Source: Candidatus Peribacteria bacterium (GTDB lineage: Bacteria; Patescibacteria; JAEDAM01; Absconditabacterales; Absconditicoccaceae). Taken from it: a stretch of 23,301 nucleotides of DNA. A program made the position numbers and the translations under genes. How positions within the stretch are numbered: the stretch's first letter is position 1; every line of letters starts with the position of its first letter. The DNA lies in the NCBI GenBank assembly GCA_031261265.1, contig JAISKI010000003.1:1-23301 (forward strand), read 5' to 3'. The notes under the pieces are model-generated. The model worked only from the letters and a program-made list of their open reading frames with translations, was not told the origin of the DNA and did not search any database. This document shows, one piece after another, positions 8,009 to 15,866 of this stretch.

Positions 8009-10255
8009 TTAGGTAATTAATTTTGAAAGCACTTCCAAAGAGGTATGATTTTTATGTAAGTCATCAAAGAGAAACGAAAGCTTAGCAGGATTTGAAACTT
8101 CCCCTGCGATCTTCACTACCATACGATTCTGATCCCCTTTTTCAAGCTCAAACTTAAAAATAGGAATAGAAAAAGCAGAAAACAGTGCGATAATATCCAC
8201 GATCGTCATTTTATCTTTGGAAAATTGCAACTGAGTATGGATGGTATAGGTCGTACTTAAAGGGTCAGATTTCCAGTGTGCTTCCAGCAAAGAGGCATAT
8301 GAGAGCGTTTTCAAAGCTTTACATTGCATAGTATGGATTTTGATTCCTTCTTTCCCAGATTTTGCAATGATTTTATCTCCAGGATGAGGCTTGCATTCAG
8401 GACAGAAGATACAGTGAAGGAATTTATCATTATCCACGATCACTTCCATCGGTACCTCACTAGGAGAAGCTTGAATACTCTGCCTAAGGTCGGGCTGTGG
8501 TCCAGAAGTATCGTTCAATACTGCTTTTTCTTGAATGTTTTTTGTTAATTCAGGATAAGCGGAACGGACGATGTTCCCATACGTTTCCTGTCTGTCCAGC
8601 ACGAGCAAAATCCTTTTTTCTACCTCCAAAGGCTCTCCCAATTTTTGAATCAGATCCTTATCGGAGCGAAAGAGAGGGAGTCCCAGGTTTTTGAGATAGG
8701 CATTGAGTCCCTCGATCGCTTCATCCAAACGAGTTTCTCGTTCCTGCATTCTAATATATTTCACCAATTGTGCACGAGCTGAGGGAGTATGAATATAGTC
8801 AATCCAATGCTTCACCGCAGAATAACGATTTTTAAAGGTATTGATATTCACAATATCTCCTGTTTTCAAAATATAGGATAGGGGCTTGATCTGCCCATTT
8901 ACGATCGCATTTTTAAATTTCAGTCCAATCTCTGAGTGAATACTAAATGCAAAATCTAGCACCGAAGAACCAGAGGAAAGTTCTTTGATATCTCCTTTCG
9001 GAGTATAGACGAAAATGGATTTGTCCAGAATCTCAATATTCAGAGCATCTTTAAATTTCTCTTTATTCGAAGAACCCGTATATTCAGAGACAATGGTTTG
9101 GAGCCTCTTGATCCAATCATTTTGGGTAGAAGGAGCTTCGACTGACTGGTTATGTTCAGCATAAGCATAATGGGCTGCTACTCCATGCTCGGCAATCTCA
9201 TTCATCGCTCAGGTTCTGATCTGTATTTCTATAGGAAAACGAAACATTCCGAGGATCGTGGTATGAATACTTTTATATCCATTGAATTTTGGTACTGCGA
9301 TATAATCCTTAATTTTTTTGATCAGGGGAGTGTAGTATTTATGAATGATTCCTAAAATCATATAACAGTCCGTCACCGTATCGGTCACCACCCTAAAAGC
9401 TAGCAAATCCATAATCATAGAAACATCATCTGTATGATATTTTTTCTCCATTTTCTCAAAAATCCTGAAAGGAGACTTGATCCTCCCTTGTACGATAAAC
9501 CCAGAGATCCCCTCTCTTTTCAAAATAGAAGTCAGACTTTTTATTCCTTTATCAATAAATTTCTCACCACCTCAGAAGTACTTAGTAATATAGTCCATAA
9601 TTTCAGAAAAACGCTCTGGATAGAGGACTTTAAAAGCACCGTTTTCCAAATACAGCTGATAGGTATAGAGTCCAAGCCTCTTGGCCACAGGGGCATATAC
9701 TTTCAAAGTTTCTTCAGCAATTTTTCTCCTTTTAGATTCCTCGGGATGGTACTGTAAAGTCTGAATATTATGAATACGGTCAGCGAGTTTGATGAAGATT
9801 ACTCTCAAATCTTTTGCCATCGCGAGAAAGGTTTTCTTAATGGTTTCCAGATCCCTATCTTCTCCTTTGTACCTTACTTTAGACACTTTCACGAGCCCCT
9901 CACAAATATCGGCGATCTCTTTTCCAAAGAGGGATTCAATATCGGTGTAAGTGTAGTCCGTATCTTCGATTACATCATGCAGAATACAAGACTGAATAGA
10001 TACTGCATCGGGCTTGATTTCCATCAAAAATTGGGTTGCTCTGAGCGGGTGAATAATATACGGTTCACCAGATTTTCTGAGGACTCCTTTATGGGCATCT
10101 CTAGTAAAAATATAGGTCTTTTTAATGTCTTCCAGTTCTTCCGGCTTGAGATATTTTTTTGCTTTAGACAAAATATCCTCCAAAAGAGCGGTAGGCTCTT
10201 CCTGAAAGAGAGGATCGTAGGCAAAAAAGTTTTCAAAGGCCTTGAGGTCTTCCAT
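8009..10255 (-). CDS. rel: bifunctional (p)ppGpp synthetase/hydrolase (RelA/SpoT family)
   Basis: 748 residues, close to the usual ~730, stop TAA; two UGA codons encode Gly228 and Gly349. N-terminal HD hydrolase: H69 (IIHP), H93-D94 with E97-D98 (LHDVIEDT), and D159 (KLADRIHN). Synthetase domain ~240-360: GRIKSPFRIFEKM, KIKDYIAVPKFNGYKS, and EIQIRT with Glu343. The KIKD motif (314-317) resembles the RxKD loop of bifunctional Rel rather than the ExDD of RelA. A TGS domain (~400-460, VYTPKGDIKEL) follows, then a Cys-containing region and a C-terminal ACT-like domain. All hydrolase and synthetase residues are present, so it should both make and degrade (p)ppGpp. The start MEDLKAF (ATG 10255) is preferred to an upstream TTG. 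It likely heads an operon with the next two genes. Confidence 0.93.
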
Positions 10256-10324
10256 ATCGTGTGCGGAAAAAACTAAAGGATATAGTGAAGATATAAAAAA
10301 TATCCTTTTTTGCAAGAGATAAAG

Positions 10325-10352
10325 TTGATTTTCTCCAGAAAAACACTATATA
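10325..10352 (+). promoter_or_regulatory. candidate promoter for alaS (divergent from rel)
   Basis: TTGATT (10325-10330), 16-bp spacer, TATATA (10347-10352). The TTGCAA at 10310-10315 is palindromic and could serve rel on the minus strand with TATCTT (10288-10293, 16-bp spacing), so this ~135-bp gap holds two divergent promoters. Confidence 0.4.
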
Positions 10353-10390
10353 CAAACCAGATTTATCTTTTTCCTTTCTCTCTAAAAATA

Positions 10391-12022
10391 ATGAAAAATC
10401 TGACCTCTACCCAGCTTCGCCAAATCCGAAGTGAATTCCGAACCTCCAAAAATCATGTAGAACTGCAGGAAGTTTCTCTCATTGCTGAAAAATCTTCTAC
10501 CGCCCTCTTCAACGTGGCGGGAATGCAACCCTTGATCCCTTATCTCATGGGAAAAGAGCACCCCAACGGGAAAAGACTCTTTGATATCCAAAAATGTGTC
10601 CGCACGGTGGATATCTCCGAAGTTTGAGATGCTTCTCACCTTACCTTTTTCGAGATGATGGGAAACCGATCTTTGGGAGATTACTTCAAAAAAGAAGCTG
10701 TGACGCGGTCCCGAGAATTTCTTACCACTTACCTAGAGATAGATCCTCGCAAAATTGCTGTGACGGTCTTTGAAGGCGATGATTCTGCACCTAGGGATGA
10801 AGAAACTGCAAACTATCGAACCGAAGCAGGTATTGATCCCTCCAGAATTTCCTACCTTCCCGCCAGACATAATCGGCGAAGTCCTGGTCCTGTCGGTCCT
10901 TGCGGACCAGATACAGAGATTTTTTACCGAGTAGGGGAGTCAGATTTTCCTCCTGAGGGGAGTAATGTAAAAGACGATGAAGATAATCGACTAGAAATCC
11001 GAAATAACGTCTTTATGGAATATTATAGAGATGAAGCATGAACTCTTACCAAACTTAGCAAGCAGAATGTAGATACAGGAATGGGATTCGAGAGAATGTG
11101 TAAAGTTTTGCAAGGAAAAGAGTCTGTCTATGATACGGATTTGTTTTTGGAAGCCTTGCAAATTATTAAAGAAAATACCAGTGATCGTTGGGCTGATGGA
11201 CACGAAACAGATGAAGAAAATTATAAAAGGTCTTCCAGAATTATTGCAGACCATTCTAGAACCGCATTTATGTTAGTTAATGACGGACTGATCCCTTCAA
11301 ATATCTGAGCTGGATATGTTTTGAGAATGATTATTCGTAGAATGTATCATCAAGTTATTACTCTATGACCTGGTGTTTCGGGTCAACTTTACCCTAAAAT
11401 ACAAACATTTTTGATTACACTTTTAGATTCATTTGAAAAAAGCTTAAACAGAAATTTTAATAAAGGAGAAATAATCAGAGTGATAATTGATGAAATATTG
11501 TTATTTGATAAGACATTGAGTAATTGAATGTGAATATTAAATAAACTCATGCAGAATATATGAATTGGTAATTTACCTAGAATTATTCCGTGAGAAGAGG
11601 TTTTTAAGCTTTATGATACTTATGGATTCCCAATTGAAATAACAAAAGAGGAAGCCCATAAAAGAAATATCGAAGTTGATGAAGCAGGCTTCCAATCCGC
11701 GATGGAGGAAGCTAAAGAAAAGTCTCGTCAATCCACCAAAGACATGTTCAAAAAAGGAACCGACCGATCAAAATATCTGGAGGGGATTCCTCAAACGGAA
11801 TTTATTGGCTATTCAGCTTTATCTTCCAATGATCCAAAGCTACTCAAAGAGATAGTGCTAGATACTGGTCAAACCGTTCTCATTTTCGACAAAACCCCTT
11901 TCTACCCTGAAATGGGTGGGCAAATGGGCGATTTTTGAGAGATTACCTTAGAGAGCGGAGAAACTAAAAAAATTACGAATGTACAAAAATTTGCAGGGGT
12001 AATTTTGCATTTCGTAGAGTAG
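10391..12022 (+). CDS. alaS: alanyl-tRNA synthetase, short form lacking the editing core and C-Ala domains
   Basis: 543 residues, stop TAG, nine UGA (Gly) codons (10625, 11039, 11306, 11366, 11525, 11531, 11561, 11591, 11936). It charges tRNA-Ala in the cytosol. The class II catalytic core is intact: FNVAGMQPLIPYLMG (motif 1 region), HLTFFEMMGNRSLGDYF (motif 2), GPCGPDTEIFY, and GMGFERM (motif 3). The tRNA-recognition helical domain includes PSNIGAGYVLRMIIRR and KLYDTYGFPIE. The protein ends just after the TPFYPEMGGQMGDFG strand that opens the editing domain. The rest of the editing domain with its HxxxH zinc site, and the C-Ala domain, are missing; bacterial AlaRS is usually ~870 residues. 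Only 11 bp separate the stop from a convergent gene, so the missing part is not next door. Confidence 0.92.
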
Positions 12023-12033
12023 GTAAGCTCCTA

Positions 12034-12498
12034 CTAATCCAAGCTATTATATCTTGGGAAGAAAAGATACACAATATTATAAAAGGATCCGACTACTTGA
12101 TCGAGTCCTTTTTCTTGTTTGAGCATTTTCTCCGTCAAAATCCCTTCCAACTTGAAAAGTTCCTGCTCAACCTGTTTCCCTACATTTTGAAATTCTGCTG
12201 TCCCAGCGGTTTCCTCACTTTCATTCAATTCCCTGAATTTCCAAAATAACGCGTTCTGAGCTTCGAAAAATCTTACAAAAAGCTGTCCGCCTTTGGTCTT
12301 ATTGAGCGTAGAAATCCTATTTTCAATATAAGTCTGGATTACCTCTTGCACTTCCAGTATTTCTTTAGCCTTCATACTAGCAAAACTTTCTCAAAAAATA
12401 GGATGTTGAGCCAGATCGCTAAAGGTTGGAATAACTTTTTTATTGTCTTCGATATTCTGCAAGAGAGTAAAAATCTGTTCTTGTTCTGCGGTGTTCAT
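12034..12498 (-). CDS. hypothetical helical protein
   Basis: 154 residues, stop TAG, one UGA codon (12391). The start ATG 12498 (MNTAEQEQIF) is preceded by a promoter-like TTGCAT/TATAGA pair. The protein looks almost wholly alpha-helical and charged, with likely coiled-coil stretches (KAKEILEVQEVIQTYIENR and VEQELFKLEGILTEKMLKQE) and an aromatic C-terminus (YNIVYLFFPRY). There is no signal peptide or membrane segment. It lies downstream of the VirB2-like gene on the same strand and could be a cytosolic partner of that machinery. I do not recognise a family. Confidence 0.7.
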
Positions 12499-12515
12499 TA
12501 GGAAAATAAGGAAAT

Positions 12516-12538
12516 TAAAAAGTCCCATTCGGGAGACT
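12516..12538 (-). terminator. hairpin with T-run in the leader of the 154-residue protein
   Basis: On the minus strand AGTCTCCCGAATGGGACT is followed by TTTTT. The stem is six base pairs with a 2-nt bulge and a GAAT loop. It could end the transcript of the upstream VirB2-like gene, or attenuate the short transcript starting near 12543. Confidence 0.4.
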
Positions 12539-12549
12539 AGATGTTTCCA

Positions 12550-12577
12550 TCTATACGAAATTTCCCGAAAAATGCAA
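12550..12577 (-). promoter_or_regulatory. promoter of the 154-residue protein
   Basis: Minus-strand -35 TTGCAT (12572-12577), 16-bp spacer, -10 TATAGA (12550-12555). The -10 falls inside a nested inverted repeat (TTCGGGA 12528-12534 with TCCCGAA 12563-12569; inner AGATG/CATCT). Confidence 0.5.
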
Positions 12578-12605
12578 ATCAAAACAAACTAAATATACGA
12601 CACTC

Positions 12606-13553
12606 TTAATTGATCAAGAGGACATTAGAAATAATATATCCTGCTCCGATTACCAGTACCCCAGCAATCACATAGATCAGCGTTTTTCTGATCTTTTTTG
12701 GCATTTCTGCATCGTCTGGCTTCATCAGCATTTGAAAGGTCTGAAAAATGATCAACACCAACACCACGAATGCGGTCAAGGTCATCACCCAGTTGATTAC
12801 ATCATATACGATGGGAATATTTTGGGTCTCAAAAATCCCTGTTCCCACATCCCCCAAACTAGTTGCATTTTCATTAATTACACGATCCTTATTCCCATAT
12901 ACTGCCTCCACTAGCTGTTTAGCGACCATAATGATTAAAATTCAGATCACAGTTCGCGAAATCATCCCTACAGCTTTTTTTCTGACTCCTTCATCTTGTG
13001 AAGTCAAAAATGAGAAAACACGACCTGCGAGGATAAAGAAAAGGACTCCCATTGCCAAATAAATCGCAAGCTTCAAGAAAGGAAGGAAAATTCCTGTATA
13101 AAGTCTTTCAGCCATCGCAACCCCGTCCAATCCTGGAGAAACGTCCCCAATCCCATCAATATTGATAACGTCATAGACAAGGGTATTAGTGATAAACCGT
13201 GCTGAAGACATGATGACAATACCGATTACTCCATACATTACCAATTGTCCCCCTTCTTTTAGAGCATCTTCCTTAGTGGAAGACATCATTTTATATCCAC
13301 CGAAAAGTGCGATAGCAACTCCTAGTGCGATAAAAATTGGTACGAGATACTGCAAAACATTCCTAACCAAGGTGATTGCTCCGCCAGGTCCCTTTTCGGA
13401 TACGATATCAGGAGTCACATGAGAAGAGATACTTTTTGTACCTTGTCAGAGTTCATTATCAAATCTCCCTTGTGCAAGGGCTAGAGGAGAAAAAATGCTG
13501 ACCGCAGAGAAAATAAGTATTCCTAAGGCAAGTAAGGATCTGATTTTTTTCAT
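12606..13553 (-). CDS. VirB2/TrbC-like membrane protein with three tandem pilin-type units
   Basis: 315 residues, stop TAA, two UGA codons (residues 36 and 204). A Sec signal peptide (MKKIRSLLALGILIFSAVSIF) ends in ALA-Q at 27/28. Three units follow (~62-125, ~147-218, ~248-313). Each is a hydrophobic helix, a small polar loop with charged residues (GGYKMMSSTKEDALKEG; GRVFSFLTSQDEGVRKKA; TFQMLMKPDDAEMPKK), then a second hydrophobic helix. This is the helix-loop-helix layout of VirB2/TrbC pilins of type IV secretion systems, which normally carry one unit in ~100 residues. Its start overlaps the end of the upstream small membrane protein by 31 bp, suggesting coupled translation. With the VirB4-like ATPase upstream it points to a type IV secretion-like machine. 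Confidence 0.65.
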
Positions 13554-13999
13554 TTTTCTAGGAGAGAATGTAAAAGATTTTTTGTGATGGTATAGGGTCG
13601 CAGTGCGATGTCTTTCATTGAGGGATAGGGTCAAACACCTGGCATGATTTCCTGGAGAGCGATTTCATTCAAACAAGCAACAATACAAAAGGTAGAAATA
13701 ATACAGATCGCTAAGGACGTGAGGCTACTGATTCGTTGGAGAAATGCTGTTTGGAGAAAATAATTGATGAGATAGACGCTGAGAGTAATAAGGAAAAGCA
13801 CAATATTAAGTTTCCCCACTTTGCAATAGCCTTGAATGAAATTTGCTTCTGACCCCCCCCCGCCTTCGGCGACCCCCTTCTCAGGGGATAACATAGAGCG
13901 TTGCACAAAGGGACCAAAAAACAAAATCCCTGTGAGTGCGGACAGTGTAGCGTTGCTGGAAATGGGAGTTTGTGGTGCGGTTTGCTGTAGGGGATCCAT
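13523..13999 (-). CDS. small membrane protein, two transmembrane segments
   Basis: 158 residues under code 25, stop TAG at 13523-13525. Reading UGA as stop would end it at 13631 after MPGV; UGA at 13631 and 13550 instead extends it by 35 residues into the start of the next gene. The N-terminal part is polar, followed by a short hydrophobic patch (LTGILFFG). A GC-rich inserted block (SPEKGVAEGGGGSEA) comes next, then two transmembrane helices (~82-100 LNIVLFLITLSVYLINYF and ~104-125 SLTSLAICIISTFCIVACL). A promoter stands upstream and the gene leads into the VirB2-like gene. It may be a small inner-membrane subunit of the same machine; no family is recognised. Confidence 0.65.
13851..13888. 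repeat. in-frame GC-rich palindromic element, copy C
   Basis: Begins GACCCCCCCC and ends CCCTTCTCAGGGGA, far more GC-rich than its surroundings. It is translated within the small membrane protein as SPEKGVAEGGGGS. It aligns with copies at 17845-17886 and 2881-2924. The central nine-C run is a likely slippage site. Confidence 0.65.
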
Positions 14000-14031
14000 T
14001 AAGCGATAGGTAATATAAATTACTCTCCTTA

Positions 14032-14059
14032 AGTATACAGAAAAATGCTTTTTTTGCAA
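14032..14059 (-). promoter_or_regulatory. promoter of the small membrane protein / VirB2-like pair
   Basis: Minus-strand -35 TTGCAA (14054-14059), 16-bp spacer, -10 TATACT (14032-14037). A purine-rich AAGGAGAG follows the -10 but lies too far (about 22 nt) from ATG 13999 to decide the start. Confidence 0.65.
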
Positions 14060-14123
14060 AAAAAAAAGGAGTTTCTCTCATAGATACCCTTTTCTTGGCG
14101 TTATTGGTGGCTTAAGTAGCGGT

Positions 14124-14906
14124 TTACAAACTCTGAGATAATGCTTCTACCCTCTCGGAAAGCTTCTCCAAGAGCTTTTTCCCCATAATGCTATAGTCGT
14201 TATTAGTGGTATGCTCTATAAACGAACGGAACATCGGAAAATATTCTTCTTTGGTTTCTTTGATCTGCTTTTTAATTTTTTCTGGACTACAATTTTTCAT
14301 ATCCCTTAAATTAATTAATCTATCAACCATCTTAAGTAAAAGGGCATCTTCATTCGTTTCCAAATGAGAAAAATACTGTTGATACACTTCTTCCCTAGAA
14401 AAGAAATTTTTGTGATCAATAGCTGGCTTAGTCAGGGCGATGACAATAGGAGCAATGTCGCTACGAAGGAGGTTGAGCCTAAAGGTAGCCTTTTTAATCC
14501 ATGCATCATAATCTTCCAGAATATTTCCCAATAAGGGCGTATCTTCACCTACATCATGAAAAAGAAAAGAAATAATCAGCTTTGGATCATAACATCCAAG
14601 TTCATCCATTAGGACCAAACATCCTTGGCGAGGATGCTCAAAATAACGAGTGATTTTATCATCTCTGGTGGCTCCTTTATGGGCATGGGCACTTTTGGCT
14701 ATATCGTAAGCAAAATCAATGCTCATCATTTCTTCTTCAGATATTTTTCCTTCGAGTCTTTTCATAAATGAGTTGCGATTTTCTTTATCTTGGTGTTCTA
14801 AAGCAGTGTGAACTCCCTCTTGAGTAGCGGTTATCGAACTTTCCACTTGCTGGTGGATTGGAGTAGCTTCTTGCTCAGGCAGGGGAGTTCTATTAAAGTC
14901 ATTCAT
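14124..14906 (-). CDS. HD-domain phosphohydrolase, alarmone hydrolase-like
   Basis: 260 residues, stop TAA, no UGA codons. After a polar ~55-residue N-terminus comes an HD domain with the residue pattern of the RelA/SpoT hydrolase: H91 (FEHP), H117-D118 with E121-D122 (FLFHDVGEDT), and D195 (KMVDRLINLRDM). There is no synthetase, TGS or ACT domain. Stand-alone proteins of this type (small alarmone hydrolases, MESH1-like) remove the 3'-pyrophosphate of (p)ppGpp using Mn2+; some relatives act on NADPH or other nucleotides. It has its own promoter (TTGTTT/TATAAT at 14945-14972), so its place among the secretion-type genes may be incidental. Confidence 0.8.
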   Translation of the reverse strand: MNDFNRTPLPEQEATPIHQQVESSITATQEGVHTALEHQDKENRNSFMKRLEGKISEEEMMSIDFAYDIAKSAHAHKGATRDDKITRYFEHPRQGCLVLMDELGCYDPKLIISFLFHDVGEDTPLLGNILEDYDAWIKKATFRLNLLRSDIAPIVIALTKPAIDHKNFFSREEVYQQYFSHLETNEDALLLKMVDRLINLRDMKNCSPEKIKKQIKETKEEYFPMFRSFIEHTTNNDYSIMGKKLLEKLSERVEALSQSL

Positions 14907-15104
14907 GGAGATCCAAGAGAGATAAAAGGTAAATTGACAGTTATATTATACTGATTTTAGGAAAAAAAACAATAAAATCTGAAGAAAAATCCTATAAACA
15001 AAAACACACCTAATCAAATAATTTGGTTGAGCAAGGGAATTTTGGGAAGTTTTGGGATATGTTGGAGATTCTCCATTGGTGAGGTAAAAGGTAAGTGATT
15101 AAAA
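14907..15104. other. intergenic gap with promoter only
   Basis: 198 bp between the acidic hypothetical and the HD gene. On the minus strand TTGTTT (14967-14972) and TATAAT (14945-14950), spaced 16 bp, form a good promoter for the HD gene. I see no gene, RNA or repeat in the rest (14973-15104). Confidence 0.5.
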
Positions 15105-15842
15105 CTAATCTTCATCATAACCTTCATCATAACCTTCATCGTCTTCGTCATAATAGTTATCTCTATTCTCTTGTTCTTGCAAATATTCGTCCACCAAATC
15201 AGGAAGTAGATCTAAAACATTTGGATTAGAGTTATAAGCAACTTGTTTTTTTACCAGTTCTCATCAAAAATATTGTTCAACTCATATATCTTCAATATGT
15301 CGTGTAGGAAGTTTTTCCAGAGTTTTAGCAATATCATCAGTAATTGTCATAACAGTTGGTATATCCTTACTTTCCCCTAATGTTTTCATTAACTCGTATC
15401 CACCTCTCATTGTTTTAGGTGCAAAATGGGTAGGGATAAAAATTCCGTGTTTGAAAAATCACAAAGCAAAGCCATCAGAAAAATTCCCATATATATATAC
15501 TGAGTCATAACTTCCTCCTTCAAAAAAATGATACATAAAATTTTCTTTTGGAAGTGGCGACCTATCTCTTCTTTGTATAGCTGTTGCATATCGACTGTAA
15601 ATATCTTCAACTTCACTTTGATGCTTCTTAAAAAAATCTTTTGTGCTTTGTAATGACTTAAGAGGTGTTTCTATATCATATTCTTCATCATAAACGCTGT
15701 CTTGTAATTCTTGGGGATCATATTCATCTTCATCAATTCACTTTCTTTTTAATAATTGCAAAATATGTGCTGATTTTTCATCTGTAATTCTGGATCTTTG
15801 ATCATTTCCCACATCGTTTGTGTTCAGTGTGATTATCCCCAT
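15105..15842 (-). CDS. hypothetical protein with highly acidic C-terminal tail
   Basis: 245 residues, TAG stop at 15105-15107, ATG at 15840-15842. Three UGA codons (15738, 15459, 15282) break it into unconvincing pieces under the standard code, but with Gly it runs uninterrupted. It starts MGIITLNTNDVGN. The middle carries a mixed alpha/beta pattern (SYDSVYIYGNFSDGFALGFF; then IFIPTHFAPKTMRGGYELMK). The last ~20 residues are almost all Asp, Glu and Tyr (YYDEDDEGYDEGYDED). There is no signal peptide or membrane segment. It begins 24 bp after the VirB4-like gene and is probably co-transcribed with it. The acidic tail could bind a basic partner or imitate DNA; function unknown. Confidence 0.75.
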
Positions 15843-15866
15843 TACTATACAATTGAATATATAAAA

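Noticed and set aside
9770..10276. Plus-strand reading frame opposite rel (168 codons)
   Set aside because: It overlaps the Rel hydrolase domain in full and has no supporting motif; it is a composition-driven shadow.
10391..12022. alaS as a pseudogene broken by many stops
   Set aside because: All the internal stops are UGA in one frame, several at conserved glycines, with no frameshift or TAA/TAG; the same pattern is seen in unrelated genes here.
12018..12035. AGTAGG/CCTACT hairpin as a terminator between alaS and the convergent gene
   Set aside because: A six-base-pair stem without a T-run on either strand and overlapping both stop codons; not strong enough to call.
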